64,000 bases of DNA from Fistulifera solaris (GCA_030295235.1 AP026142.1:186001-250000); one strand, 5' to 3'; shown: positions 11,871 to 22,530, counted from the first letter of the stretch. Notes: generated from the sequence alone by a model not told the origin. Translations and numbers: made by a program.

Positions 11871-12115
11871 CAAGTAAAATATGCGGTCTACCAGGTATTC
11901 GGGTATGTCTGTCATGGTGCGGCATATTCCCTCACCACGTCCGAGAGGTTTTCTTCCCTTCGGGGTTTCCTCTTCAACACCTTGCTGCTAGCCTTTAACG
12001 CACAATTACTCTAAGACGCTTTTACGACCTTACGAGCTTTAGCACCTATTGCATTCTTATCTTTCTCAGATATCTTTATCCTCGTCAGTAAAGCCCTAAC
12101 GACAAGGGAAACTTG
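11871..12115 (+). repeat. solo LTR of the same copia family
   Basis: 245 bp closely matching the LTRs at 4300 and 10733, with the same CAAGT and ACTTG ends. A small insertion near its start changes GGTCTATACGGG to GGTCTACCAGGTATTCGGG. It is flanked on both sides by GTAG (11867-11870 and 12116-12119), so it is a complete insertion later reduced by LTR-LTR recombination. It lies about 330 bp upstream of the start of MscS locus 2 and could affect its promoter. Confidence 0.92.
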
Positions 12116-12446
12116 GTAGTCAATCTGAGACAATTTTTGTTTCGGCAGAGGGCAAAGCTCTATTCGGTAAAAACCTTAACCTTACCTGTCCCGCCAGTTT
12201 ACACTGCGGACCGCAGGACGATTATCGCGCTTTCACAAAATTTCGAAATGCTGCGGGTGTCGATAAAGTCGCGTCGCGAGCCATTCTCTTTATCAAAAAC
12301 AGAGCAAGCATGAGTGGATCATCATTGAGACTCAGTGTTGATAATTAGGAGCTAGCTCATTGTATAGGACGATCCCTCTTGATCAATCATCATTTTCCAT
12401 TGTGTTCAAAGACAACTCACTCCGCAAACTCAATTATCTCCACATC

Positions 12447-14541
12447 ATGACAACCACGCACACCGCAGTCTCCTTATTATGGCACCGCTTCGCCTTATCA
12501 GATTGCGACGATGACTTCGTCGACAAATTACTGGCTATAGTGATAAATGAATGGAGCGGCAAAATTGCGCGGCTAACTTTAGCTCCAGGAGTATCGCATG
12601 GACCGACGGGTTCCTCAGTTGTGCTATCGCAAATATTCGGTTTGCGGGAATATTTAGCCGCGTCACTTGGAACTCTCACGATTTGGTCAGCTTCGTATTT
12701 CATGATTTTGATCGCGGTCGTGTTGCCAGCATGTTTCTTCAAGCATGCGTTCTTGTACATCTGTGCCCGTATGATGGTTGGTTTTGCCGCATCTATATTT
12801 TTTCACTGTATAACAATGGGAATACTTCTGTCACTGGAGCGAATGGCTTTTCATGGCCCGAGACGGCCTAGATCCTTGCCACATACTCTACTTACTTTAG
12901 GATCGTGGGTTTTCCTATTGATCGATCATTCAAATGCGTTGCCGATGATACTTTTCTTTTGGGCCACTTTTGACTATTTCTTGCTTGGCGGATCCCAGAA
13001 TTGGTTCAACATCCGAATTGTCTCGCCCAGCATTAACATTTCCAATGTGGTTATTGGTCTCGACTTGGATGCATTATATGCTGGCATGTTTGCGTCGGCT
13101 CTATTCTCAAGTTTTGCGTTCCCAATCACGCGCTTGCTCCTCCGACTGTACGTATTACAACATGCATACAAGCTTGATGGAGAGAAACTTGTGCAAGTGA
13201 TGGTAAACAGGTTATTAACTCTTGAATTAACTTATTTTGACTATCTGAAGAAAGATATGATTGTCAACAGGAACGACTTTGAAAGATTACTGGAGAAAAT
13301 GGCATCCCCACCTTTGAATCGCCGGAAAGACATGAGTTTTTCAATTTACTCTCTCTGGCTGTGCCAACGGGCTTATGCACTCATAAGAAAGACCATTCCC
13401 TCGACAGAGAGCGACATTGTGTATGAGAGCTTAGCTTGTAGACGAGGAGGACCGTCCCCGTACCCCACTCTCAACTTCTTTGATTCCATTGCGTCCCTTG
13501 GCTTTGAGGAGGCAAGTGGCGAAATCGGCGAGAAAGCTCAAGAACTTGTCAAACTATTTTGCCCTAGTTTTGAAGGGTCTATAACCAAGGAAGATTTTCT
13601 TTGCAGTTTCATAGCCGCAAAGGACGATTACGACTCGCTGAAATCAACATTCTTTTGCCTCCATGACATAGTGCATGAGTTGGAAAAGATTGTGAACAAC
13701 GCCATCTACGTCGCCATGCTAGGTTTGCTGCTCTTCCCAGTGGGTATCACTCTTTTTACTTGCGTGCCGGGCGCTGATCTTTATGCCTTTTTGCTTCATA
13801 GAGGCCTTGCTATCTGCTTCGCCGCACCTATGTTGACGGTCTCTAAGTGGGTGTATGTTGAGATCGAATCCAAAAGTTTTGTTCGAAAACGTAATTATCG
13901 GATCGGTGATTTGCTGGAATTTATTCCGAATGGGGCTTCCACCACTTGTCGCTTCGACATCCAAAACATCTGGCGTGTCGACAAAATCACATTGGATTGC
14001 ACTACACTCGTCTCATTGTCAAGAAAGGGCGAGTCACGTGATGAAACGAATGCGACAATTTTCGACAAGCACCAAATTCTCATCTGGAGTCGAATTGCAG
14101 CAACATTTTCAATTCGCGTGCGTGTTCCTCTAAATGCAGCAACTCAAAGCAATACATCGCTAGAGAAATTTCATCAGGATACCAAAGTCTTTGCTCAGGA
14201 TAATCTTCGCGAATGGTTTGCAGTAAAGTCGATTTTTAGTCAGTGCTTTGTGGAAAAAAAGAATAGCAGCGAGCTTCGTATTGAGATTCAGTAAGTCCAC
14301 CAGAATGGCGTACCTGATTTGTTTACGCGGATGCTCTTCTAACTTGATTTTATGCTGTTTTCATAGACACCGCGAGTCATGGCACAAGTATGAGCTCGTC
14401 CAAAGTAGCTTACACAAGCTACGAAGAAATTGCCAAGGGCGGTTTGCAGAATTGTTCAATAATGCAATCTCTGACAGCAAATTTAGTATTACTGTTCGCT
14501 CGACTACAAGCGAAGACTTCAACGCCGTGGAGACTCAGTAG
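12447..14541 (+). CDS. MscS-like mechanosensitive channel protein, long form (locus 2)
   Basis: Two exons: 12447-14290 and 14367-14541, about 672 residues. ATG 12447 (MTTTHTAVSLLWHRF) is the first Met of the open frame. The N-terminal half has several membrane segments (SASYFMILIAVVLPACFF, LLTLGSWVFLLIDH, AGMFASALFSSFAFPITRLLL). A long soluble helical insert follows (YKLDGEKLVQVMVNRLL to LKSTFFCLHDIVHELEKIV). Two more membrane segments (IYVAMLGLLLFPVGITLF, GLAICFAAPMLTV) lead into NYRIGDLLEFIPN, WRVDKITLDCTTLVSL and IWSRIAATFSIRVRVPLNA, the MscS beta and alpha-beta domains. The phase-2 intron falls before HRESW. This is the only MscS-like locus of the window that reads through with no break, so it is the best reference for the family. 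It should be a tension-gated channel, but its membrane and substrate cannot be told from sequence. Confidence 0.85.
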
Positions 14542-14689
14542 ACGAAGCTGGAGTGAGAAGTTTTGCAAGAAGTGAGTTGAGTGAATATGAAACCACATCA
14601 GTCCCTTACAAAACTCCTGTGTTCCACACAATATCAAACCATTATTTTGGACCACTAAGTCACATTTTTATCAATTACTCCTTTTCAAA

Positions 14690-15530
14690 TAGCACTTACT
14701 CCGACTCGGAAAACAGATCGACAGTATTCGACGGACCCCGGCGGCAAAATAAAATCGGCTCCATTTTGTTGCATCATTTGATTCAGAATGGCTGCGGTGT
14801 GCGGTTTTCCCAACGACTCTTGGGCGGCCGCCGCTTCCGGTGTCGTGACTCCGACACCACTGCATCCGCCGCTACCGCTGCCGTGATGTCATCGGGTGTA
14901 TCGCCGACCAGAACGACCAACCGCGACGGTTCGACACCGAGTAATGCACAGACGCGAAATACGGGCGTCAAATCTGGTTTGCTGGGTCCATCTTCCATAC
15001 AGTACGCGGCAGAAATTAGTGATTCAAGTCCATCTTCTTGAAGAAATTTCATGCAATCCGCACGCGGCCGTCCTGTGACAATGCCGATGCTCGGTTTCGA
15101 TCGTCTGCGCAATTCGAGAAGAGTTTTTTTGTGGAATAAATGTTTCCAGCGTACACAATCCCGGTGCATCCCCGTGTCCTTGCTAAAATTGTTCAAACGT
15201 TTCCGTCACTTGTTCGAGCATAATCTCATCTTTGTTGGGTAGAGTACTATACTCTTGAATGAGTCGATGCGACAGTTGCCAATCATCGTTGGCATTTCCA
15301 CGTCGTTTCATTTCCGTGACGATTTCGTCATTGACGTACGTGTGACACGTCTTGACAATGGCGGCCCGGTATGATTGCGAAACTTCCGCGAGGACGCCGT
15401 CCATCTCGAGTAAAATTGTTGTGTATTTCTACATTGTGTTGTGGTGTTGGTTGATTTTTTTGGCCGTCACGCAATCGCAATGACTCGGCCCAAAACTAAA
15501 GAGAAGGATGCACAGAGGAACGCAGTCGTA
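14690..15530 (-). pseudogene. decayed copy of the HAD-type hydrolase gene
   Basis: Clearly homologous at nucleotide level to the gene at 29805-30709, including its upstream leader. Recognisable pieces are MDGVLAEVSQSYRAAIVKTC, KRRGNANDDWQLSHRLIQEY, SIGIVTGRPRADCMKFLQED, YCMEDGPSKPD and VVLVGDTPDDITAAVA. Compared with the parent it lacks the GATA segment before VNDEIV, has frame shifts near 15180 and 15130, and ends in a shifted frame (SESRHRKRRPP in place of GVGVTTPEAAA). It lacks a usable start (the MSSQK region is rewritten). It lies directly downstream of MscS locus 2, tail to tail. Confidence 0.85.
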
Positions 15531-15695
15531 AAACAAAAGAAAGCGGAAAGCTTCCTTCAAGAGGTTGATACATTGACGGCGATCCTTCAATCTCTAGTCA
15601 AAGATTTCATTTACTCACTCCATGAAGATCGTAATGACCCGAGTAGCATGGTTGTAACCGTTTTCGTCCTTTCTTTAGTTGTGCCTTAATCACTT

Positions 15696-16657
15696 TCACA
15701 TCTCTTTCCGTGGACCAAATGTTATTTCTGCGGCTGGGATTTTTTCGGCTACCTCTAAGCAAAGTCTTATTAGCTTTTCTTCACTGCGCTGAACAACCTC
15801 ATAGTCGTGCCAAGCCTTTCGGAGCCTGTGAAAACAGTAAGAATAGAGAGTCCAGGAAAGAGTGCGCGTCAGAGAAGCAGATATTTAAGCACAACGCATC
15901 TTTTGACTTACCGAGCCTCGATGGAAAACCATACTTCATGTCGTGTCCAAGACTCATCGTTTTTTATCTCGGCAAACCATTCGCTGAGATTATCATCAAC
16001 AAGTCGCGTAACCGTTGAACGGATCATGCTTATTGCTTTCTGGGCCGTCTCTGAACTATCCGCAGGGTGCAACATGTTGATGCGAACAGTTGCAGGAGTG
16101 CGACTCCAGTTTTTAATCTCTACTTTGGAGATCTTGCAATTGAACACACGCATCAAATCTCCGTCACATAAGGAAACGCGTTCGGTGTCGCGCCGTGTGA
16201 CACACAAGACGCGCCTAACATTATGTTTTTGAAACGTCTGAGAACCATGGAAATCAATCAAATCACCAACTTCGTATAGACGACCCGTGAAATGAAAGTA
16301 ATCGATGCTAAACTACGTCCAGAAAGCGCGGCCGATCCCAAAGGCAACGGCGAGAACCATACCCTGTGAAGATCTGACAAGGGTCATGAAATCAATACCA
16401 ACTACGACGGAGATCATGAACATCATGGAGGCGAAAATGATGTAATTGAGAAGGTACTCAAACGCGAGGCTTTTGCGAAAGATTCTAATCCATTGCTGTA
16501 ATCGTGCAAGACCCACACCGAAACGCGAAACGTCTGCATCTTTGGCGCTGCTGTCGTTTAATGATTCGACCAGTAATTGAGAAAAAGTCTCTTCACCGCG
16601 TTCTTGCAAGCTGCGGCGGCGCAGTGAGTTGCGGCAGGTGATCGGCTTCGACTGCAA
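15696..16657 (-). pseudogene. MscS-like gene with in-frame stop (locus 3)
   Basis: The frame from 16657 gives a membrane segment (YLLNYIIFASMMFMISVVVGID) and AFGIGRAFWT, then an in-frame TAG (about 16313-16315). The same frame continues into YFHFTGRLYEVGDLIDFHGSQ, the conserved MscS beta-domain entry. It runs on through RINMLHPADSSETAQKAI to SIEA, an 86-bp intron (15911-15826), and exon 2 LRKAWHDYEVVQRSEEKL, ending at 15696. The conserved HRExW is here RLRKAW. The stop is a substitution, not a homopolymer indel, and the N-terminal half seen in locus 2 is absent or decayed. It is probably a pseudogene. Read-through or strain variation is possible. Confidence 0.75.
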
Positions 16658-16837
16658 TGCTGATGAATGAAATGCTGGCTTGTATTTCAGATTGGAGTGT
16701 TTCTGTGAGAATGAAGAAATGTGGTAACTTTGTTTCCACTTGCTCGGAGATATTCGGGGTACGGAAAAATGCGAAGAATCATCATCAATCTCTTCGAGTT
16801 GTGATGTATAACGATGGATTTAGTGTGACATGTTTTC

Positions 16838-17493
16838 TCCTCATTTTATTCCTTCACGGCGAGGTGCGCAGCATTTCATGGATGGGAGAATGACGAGTCT
16901 TGCATAAATATCTTTTCGCTTGATAAAACATTGATTTCGAGGCAGTGGACGCATGACGCGACATGTCAAGTGTTCTCTTTCTTCGGTCGGTACTTGTCAT
17001 TGACGGGGAATCTGAAATATCAATCAGGTTTCGCGCAGCAATAAAAATCAGAATGCTGCCACGTCGCACAAGCGATCCCAAGTGCAAATGAGAAAAATGG
17101 CGACAGTCTTGGACTCAACAGCGCGGACGGTAGAGATCGCGAGCATAAACGCCGACTATGAATTCATGTTGATTGTCAACTCCAAAGCAAAACTGTCGGG
17201 AAATTACTGGTCGCTAAATTTCCGTAAAGTCCGCATTTCCCCGAATCGAGCTAGTTGTTTAACATTCATGTGTTCGACATTTGAAATACGCGAGTCGTCT
17301 GGCAGTAAGTCGATGAATGAAGCTGTCCGGTGAGTTCAAGGGGGCGCCGCCTGTCTTTTTCCTTCCGCTCGCCTTATGAAGACAGAGGTTGACCTGCGAT
17401 TCGCGATGTTGATTGTTGATTGCGAAGTATTGCTAAACAAAGTTACGTTTTTAAAAGGCTTTTGTTTTTGTTGGTCAATTAATGCGACGAGCG
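16838..17493 (-). pseudogene. decayed block homologous to 28430-29110
   Basis: Nucleotide blocks match the region upstream of MscS locus 4. Shared stretches include GAGTCTTGCATAAAT, the GACGCGACATGTCAAG-like segment, and the CAGAATGCTGCCAC segment. Translated pieces of the other copy show a short membrane segment (LVVSLFSYLHMGSVAAFCLY), which here is broken. This shows that locus 3 and locus 4, with their upstream sequence, come from one duplication. I cannot assign a function to the ancestral coding piece. Confidence 0.55.
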
Positions 17494-17876
17494 AGCGTCT
17501 TAAAATCCACAGGTGCCGGAGCCGTCTATGGATTGGGCTTGACAAAATTAACTTGGTGCAAACGGATTGCTGCAAACGGATTGCTTGTTAAAATTATAAG
17601 CTAGTAAATGAAGTTATCCTTTTGATATCAATCTTGTTGTTGTCTTCATTGTTCTCATTTTTGATTCATGTAGAATATGCAGAAGCTGCTGGCATTGTTC
17701 TTTGTCAGTAATAGTTAGGTTCTTTCGGCAGCTGTTAGTTCTTTGAATAAGGAGGGTTCGAGTTTTGGTAGATTGCTGTTCGCTTCTCGTTTTCATTATC
17801 ATGTAATGTGTAGTTCCACTTGTCATTCCGTTTATTGTAGTCACGTGCGGGACTGTACGGGACTGGTTATTCAACA
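17494..17876 (-). repeat. solo LTR of the second copia family (copy A)
   Basis: 383 bp, matching 24923-25305. In minus orientation it begins TGTTGAATAACCAGTCCC. CGAGCG directly flanks both sides (17488-17493 and 17877-17882), which looks like a target-site duplication, although the repetitive GCGAGCGAG context makes the exact LTR end ambiguous by a few bases. No internal element sequence adjoins it on either side, so by structure it is a solo LTR. Confidence 0.82.
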
Positions 17877-18315
17877 CGAGCGAGATAAAAAGGACCGAGT
17901 CCCGTATCAATCGTGACACGATGGTAAAAACTACATACTGTACTCGTAGAAAGATAGTCTAACTGAAATATGTAGAAGCAGCGCGTGCCCAACCTTCAAA
18001 AAATCTCTGAATCAAAAATTGTATACCAGTTCGACAATTTTCGTCACCGTCGTAGAATTTGTATGACATTGCAACGTAACGCTGATTTGAAAATGTACCA
18101 GCGTTTCTGCGTGAAAAACCCGGAAGTAAAAGGCAGAAAAACCTCAAAAAACAGATTTAAAAACAAAACATACCATTGTATTCAGTGTTTTCTAATACAT
18201 CTGACTGATAAATTTGATCTTTTGTTTATTCATTATTTTGGTCAAAAACTGATGATTTAAATTATTTTCCAAAGGGTTAAGGATATGCTGTAGTAGTATT
18301 TGTACGCGAGAAAAT

Positions 18316-18389
18316 TTGTCTGGGTTCAGACAATTTTTTTCATGTCCTAGCTTACGTAAAGCTACAGAAAATTGTCTGAACCCAGACAA
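18316..18389. repeat. perfect 22-bp inverted repeat hairpin (copy A)
   Basis: The arms TTGTCTGGGTTCAGACAATTTT (18316-18337) and its reverse complement (18368-18389) enclose a 30-bp loop with its own near-palindrome AGCTTACGTAAAGCT. Each arm is itself almost palindromic (TTGTCTG/CAGACAA). It could be a MITE or a cruciform-prone terminator-like hairpin downstream of the MscS gene. An identical copy lies at 25744-25817 inside the direct repeat. Confidence 0.75.
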
Positions 18390-18554
18390 TTTTTGAAAAG
18401 GTTGAGATATGCGTGCCGATCTAGTTCCCAGAGTTAAAGTTTGAATACGAAGTAATAATGAAGAATGTGCTCGCTGAAGGGAGTATAAGCATCAAGCAAC
18501 AATGGGCTGAATTGGGTCTGTCAGTCAGTTGCTTGTGATCAGAGTAACCTTACG

Positions 18555-18635
18555 GCATCTTGGTCGGATAAATAGGCAAACAATAAACGATTAGCAAGAC
18601 GCATCTTGGTCGGATAAATAGGCAAGCAATAAAAG
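18555..18635. repeat. 46-bp tandem repeat, about 1.75 units (copy A)
   Basis: The unit beginning GCATCTTGGTCGGATAAATA occurs at 18555 and again at 18601 with one base change in the shared part. It lies between the hairpin and the MscS-like stop codon. The same pair is present at 25983-26063. Confidence 0.75.
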
Positions 18636-18761
18636 ATATTCAAGAAGAATTTCTATATGAAACGAAGTAAGTAAATGGTCAAACGCATCCATGCTAATTT
18701 ATTCCAGAATCTTTTTGGGCTCGGAAGGCCTTCCGGGAATTCGTCAACAAAGATTTCATGG

Positions 18762-19417
18762 CTATCCAATGAACATACAAAAAGTGTGATTACTTTCCTG
18801 CTGCTCTACCTCATCCTTGCTTTCGTCGTCGTCGTCGTCGTCAATCTTCAGGAATCCGTCACTCTTTCCTAGGCCTTCATTGAGTATGCGGCTTTGCTTT
18901 CGGCAGAAATGTTTCAGTTTGGTTTTGCTATCCAAAACGATCTCATGTTCTTTCCATGTCTCACGGTGCCTATGAAACCAGATACGAACGCAACAGAAAT
19001 AAAGCTCAATGCACAACGTGTTAAAAAAAGCAGATGCACCCGAGTAGCAGACAAAATGTTTACTATTCCACTCACCAGATTACGACGCAATATTTTGTGT
19101 GTCCGTGTTTATCAACAACTACATCGTACTCCGGTACTGTCACGTCAACCCATTCGCGAGGAATATTGTTTGCAAATTGCCGAACCTGCTCTTGGAACCA
19201 CCCAAATGATGGACCATCATCTGTATTCATAGGGACCAGCAAACTGACGCTAAATGCTGCTTGATAACAAGTCTTGTTTCTTTCAACTGTCGAATAGATT
19301 TCAAAGCCACGAGGCTTATTTATCCATAAGCCGCTCAAAATGTTGCCAAGATCCACAGAGAACAAATAAATCTTCTCAACACGCCATCTGTGTTCCCTTT
19401 TGTAAAGGATCTGAGAG
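18762..19417 (-). pseudogene. 3' fragment of MscS-like locus 4 (duplicate)
   Basis: It contains only the last 340 bp of exon 1 (19412-19076, from about LSQILYKREHRWRVEK to KHGHTKYCVVI), the 106-bp intron, and exon 2 (18969-18762, HRETWKEHEIVLDSK to the poly-Asp tail). It is truncated at 19418, where copia LTR sequence begins. It has no start, channel pore or promoter, so it is a gene fragment identical to the 3' end of the gene at 26190. Confidence 0.88.
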
Positions 19418-19450
19418 CGTGCGGGACTGTACGGGACTGGTTATTCAACA
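19418..19450 (-). repeat. 33-bp remnant of the 3' LTR
   Basis: Identical to the first 33 bp of the 383-bp LTRs at 17494-17876 and 24923-25305. It is preceded (on the minus strand) by the polypurine tract, as expected for a 3' LTR, but the other 350 bp are missing. Confidence 0.88.
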
Positions 19451-19470
19451 CTCCCTCTCGAACTGCGATC

Positions 19471-19929
19471 TTACCATCCGAGAATTGCTTTCCGATGTTT
19501 GACGAAAAGGTCGAATGTGAGCGGCTTTGTCAAGATATCTGCGGTTTGTTCGAGAGTATCGATCTTGTGAATTGTTATATCTCCACTATCAACGTATGAT
19601 CGAAAATGGTGCAGTTTGACGTTCAAATGTTTCGTTCTTGGTCGAGCCTTCGGAACTTTTGCAATTTCCAGAGCTCCCGAGTTGTCTTCGAATACTTTGC
19701 AATGAACCTTCGGTCTCCATTCTTTTACGTCAAATCCGAGTGATTGCATTTCCTTCAAAGTATTCATGATGGGAATTGCATCTCTAAGTGCATAACTCAA
19801 TCCAGTAAATTCGCTCTCTGTGGAACTCAATGCAATTTCTGTCTGAAGTTGGCTTTTGTGATGCAATAATACTCCGGCGTAGGTGATGAAAAATCCGTGT
19901 CGGGAGGCGAGCTGTATTGCGGTCCTCAA
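19471..19929 (-). CDS. copia RNase H domain (part of decayed pol)
   Basis: An open frame with RNase H signatures: HKSQLQTEIALSSTESEFTGL (catalytic Glu context), KVFEDNSGALEIAKVPKARP (Asp), and KHLNVKLHHFRSYV followed by HKIDTLEQTADILTKPL, the usual end of copia pol. The upstream part of the domain (SLEVHVDADFAGNW, about 19975-20010) lies in another frame. It should act with the reverse transcriptase upstream. Confidence 0.85.
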   Translation of the reverse strand: MRTAIQLASRHGFFITYAGVLLHHKSQLQTEIALSSTESEFTGLSYALRDAIPIMNTLKEMQSLGFDVKEWRPKVHCKVFEDNSGALEIAKVPKARPRTKHLNVKLHHFRSYVDSGDITIHKIDTLEQTADILTKPLTFDLFVKHRKAILGW

Positions 19930-19988
19930 AAGCTATCTCAGGATCCCAATTGCCTGCGAAATCGGCGTCAACATGAACTTCCAAGCTT

Positions 19989-20886
19989 CTAGAAACGTCC
20001 GGGTGCAAAATCATTCCTTTGTCTCTTGTTCTTATCAGGTATTTTGTGAGCCATCTCATCGCATCTCCATGTTCCTTTCTTGGGTCTGACGCGAAGCGCG
20101 CATTGATGGACTGCATAAGCGATGTCTGGCCTGGATCCCCTCGTGAGGTAGTTCATTTTTCCTATGACTGAAGTGTAATGAAAACTTTTGTCAAATGGCG
20201 GTGATTTGGGATGTTTCGAAAGTAGCTTTGATGATGCCATTGGAATTTCCTTTGTTTTAATTTCCTTCTGGTCGAATTTCATGTCTTTGATTATTGAGTC
20301 GATAAGATGCGGTTGCTTCAATTCGATTGTTGATTCGTCAATTCTGTTGATGTTGACTCCCAGAAAATCCGATAAATCTCCCTCAACTGTAATGTCTAGC
20401 TTGATCTGTTTCATCTTTTCAATAATTTCTTCAATCTCTTTCTCATTTGGACCTCCAAGAATACTGTCGTCGGTATATAGGACATACATCGTGCTCTTGT
20501 AGTAAAATACACACTCGTCGTATTCCGATTGCTTGAAACCAATCTCAAATAGCTTCTTTCGCAAATAAAGGAACCATGTTCGACTTGCATCCTTTGCTCC
20601 ATAAACATTCTTGTGGACTTTCAGTACATAATCATCTGGGGATGCTCCGTGTATTGTATATCCCTTTGGAATGGACAGATAAATTTCTTTGTCGCGTGGC
20701 TTGAGGAAATGCCTGAACATAATCAAGTTGTTTCGTATGCCAACCATGTATGATCACCATTGCAAGTAACAAGCGGATTGAAGTCCAGTTAGCGACTGGA
20801 GAGTAGGTCAGTTCATAGTCGCGACCATATTTCATCCGTGACCCATCAATTGTCAGTCGCGCTTTCCACTTTTTTTTTGACTTCAC
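19989..20886 (-). pseudogene. copia reverse transcriptase region, frameshifted
   Basis: The upstream piece (20886-20632) has KKWKARLTIDGSRMKYGRDY and SIRLLLAMVIIHGWHTKQLDYVQAF (motif A Asp). The downstream piece (20747-19989) has KVHKNVYGAKDASRTWFLYL, YVLYTDDSILGGPNEKEIEE (catalytic site YTDD, a variant of YVDD) and HYTSVIGKMNYLTRGSRPDIAYAV. One frame change near 20740 separates them. Confidence 0.88.
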
Positions 20887-21694
20887 GTGTCATAATGTCT
20901 CGTTTGCGACGAAGTTGCCACACCGTTGGAAGAATCGTTGCTCCCTCTGGAACTTGACTTCTTGGAAATAATGAGAAATTTCCATTTGCCATTTGATCCT
21001 CAATTTCGGTATCCATTCCTTTGGAAAACTCCGGCCAATCGGGTTCTTTGCGAGCTTGATGCAAATACATTGAGTCAGGATCGGCACTTGTCTTAAAAAC
21101 ATAGAATGGATCTGGTGGATTGAGTTTTGCTGAGGCAGTTTGAAGAGTTTCGTAGGCAAATAATTCCCCTTTGATGGCGGCCGATGATTGACTGAGTTCA
21201 TTAACAAACATTGCAACCATGATCTCTATTAATCGAGTAACGGGACGGCGTTGGCGAGTGCTTCGTCTCTCCCTCTGAGATTGTGGTGGCGGTGGATCGG
21301 AAAGGGGCTCAGGTTCAGGTTGATGATCGGTGGATGGAACAGTGTCATCAGGTTGATCGGTGGGCGGTATCGGCAAAGGAGAGAGGTCGGGAATCGGAGA
21401 AGTGGGTGAATCCGACGAGGAAGGCGCTGATTGTTGAAGGGTTGTGCTTGGAGCGACAAGAAAGCCGGCTTTGAGTTGCCATAAACATTTTTTTGCAAGG
21501 TCCGGAACAGTTTGGAATTTCGAATCAAATTTGACGTGAAACTGGGGACTGACGAGTCCTGTGTCGGGGTTCAGTACCAGGGCGACAGAACGACTGTGTA
21601 CTGGAGATCGTCCCAAATAAATTCCGAGATGCGAGCGGAGACGCCATTTGTGAAATATCCGACTTTTTCCTCCTTGGAGCGCGGCATCGAGCAC
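20846..21694 (-). CDS. copia integrase C-terminus and Pro/Ser-rich linker
   Basis: An open frame: KWRLRSHLGIYLGRSPVHSR and VALVLNPDTGLVSPQFHVKFDSKF form the typical copia integrase tail. It is followed by a Pro/Ser/Asp-rich linker and ALIKGELFAYETLQTA, leading to YLHQARKEPDWPEFSKGMDTE at the entrance of reverse transcriptase. It is one piece of the broken pol gene. Confidence 0.8.
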   Translation of the reverse strand: MLDAALQGGKSRIFHKWRLRSHLGIYLGRSPVHSRSVALVLNPDTGLVSPQFHVKFDSKFQTVPDLAKKCLWQLKAGFLVAPSTTLQQSAPSSSDSPTSPIPDLSPLPIPPTDQPDDTVPSTDHQPEPEPLSDPPPPQSQRERRSTRQRRPVTRLIEIMVAMFVNELSQSSAAIKGELFAYETLQTASAKLNPPDPFYVFKTSADPDSMYLHQARKEPDWPEFSKGMDTEIEDQMANGNFSLFPRSQVPEGATILPTVWQLRRKRDIMTREVKKKVESATDN

Positions 21695-22530
21695 AAAGAC
21701 TGGGCAACCGAAACGTTTCCAATGAATTGGATTCGAATGAATCTCCGTGTTGGCGAAAAGTTGGTAAGGTGTAATGCAGCTCAGCGTGTTTCATCTTTGG
21801 CATGTGATTGATCGAATCGTTGGCCATGCGTGAAAGCGTAAGGCCACAGGTGGGTAGTGATGGCTTGCGGCCACTTGTGTTGTGCGTCAATTAACATAAG
21901 CGAGTGAGTTCCTGCAGTTGTCGAATGCGGCGTTCAGCTCGTCCATTGTGATGATGGGCTCCCACTCCGGCAAATGAAAGACCTTGACCATTTGTTGCGC
22001 CAATCGTTGACCCAGGTGTTTGAATTGAAAATTCCGTTATCAGCATGATAGTGTTTGATCTTCTCAACTCCACAATTCGCGAGCGTATTGTTCAAATGCA
22101 TGCTTTGCTTCCAGAGTCTCAGTCGCACTTTGTGTCTTTTGCAGATGAACATAACTCAAGTTTGAATACAGGTCCACGAAGACTGTTAGCGTATAAATAG
22201 CGCTTCGTTGTCAGAATTCCTGTAAGCTGCGCAATGAAGCCGGGAGTAGGAGAATTCATTTGATCCACAGCAACAACTTGTCCAGGGTGAGTAGGTTTTT
22301 GAAGCTCTTTACCCTGTTTGGCTGGTTTCGTTCGCCATTGACGCTTGGTTGCTTTTCCATAAAGACAGGCAGTACATACAGGTGTCGGGCACTTTCGCGG
22401 TCGGTGGAAGAACGCCTTGCTTTGCTAATTCTTGAAGCTTTTCCATTGGTGCGTGTCCATAGAGTTGATGGTAGGTAAGCAACTCTGCTGCTGGAACTGT
22501 TTGAGTTGTTGCAGTGTCACTTTCTTGAAC
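21525..22530 (-). pseudogene. copia integrase core, frameshifted
   Basis: The GAG-pre-integrase part is YHQLYGHAPMEKLQELAKQG with the zinc-binding DTCMYC pair. The core continues in other frames: VEKIKHYHADNGIFNSNTWV (second catalytic Asp), then the HHNGRAERRIRQLQELTR segment (catalytic Glu). The frame changes near 22300, 22060 and 21890. Confidence 0.82.

Larger units (their letters stand above)
17494..19417 (-). repeat. 1.9-kb near-identical direct repeat, copy A
   Basis: It runs from the LTR through the MscS-like 3' end and matches 24923-26845 with two differences that I could see: one base in an A run near 18147, and C versus A at about 19336. At 19418 it stops abruptly inside the MscS coding sequence and joins the last 33 bp of an LTR. 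Such identity means a very recent duplication or two alleles joined in one assembly path. Confidence 0.9.

Noticed and set aside
15441-15689. Lys-rich 82-codon frame on the plus strand
   Set aside because: Its left half is antisense to the leader of the decayed HAD copy, and its right half has no family signal.
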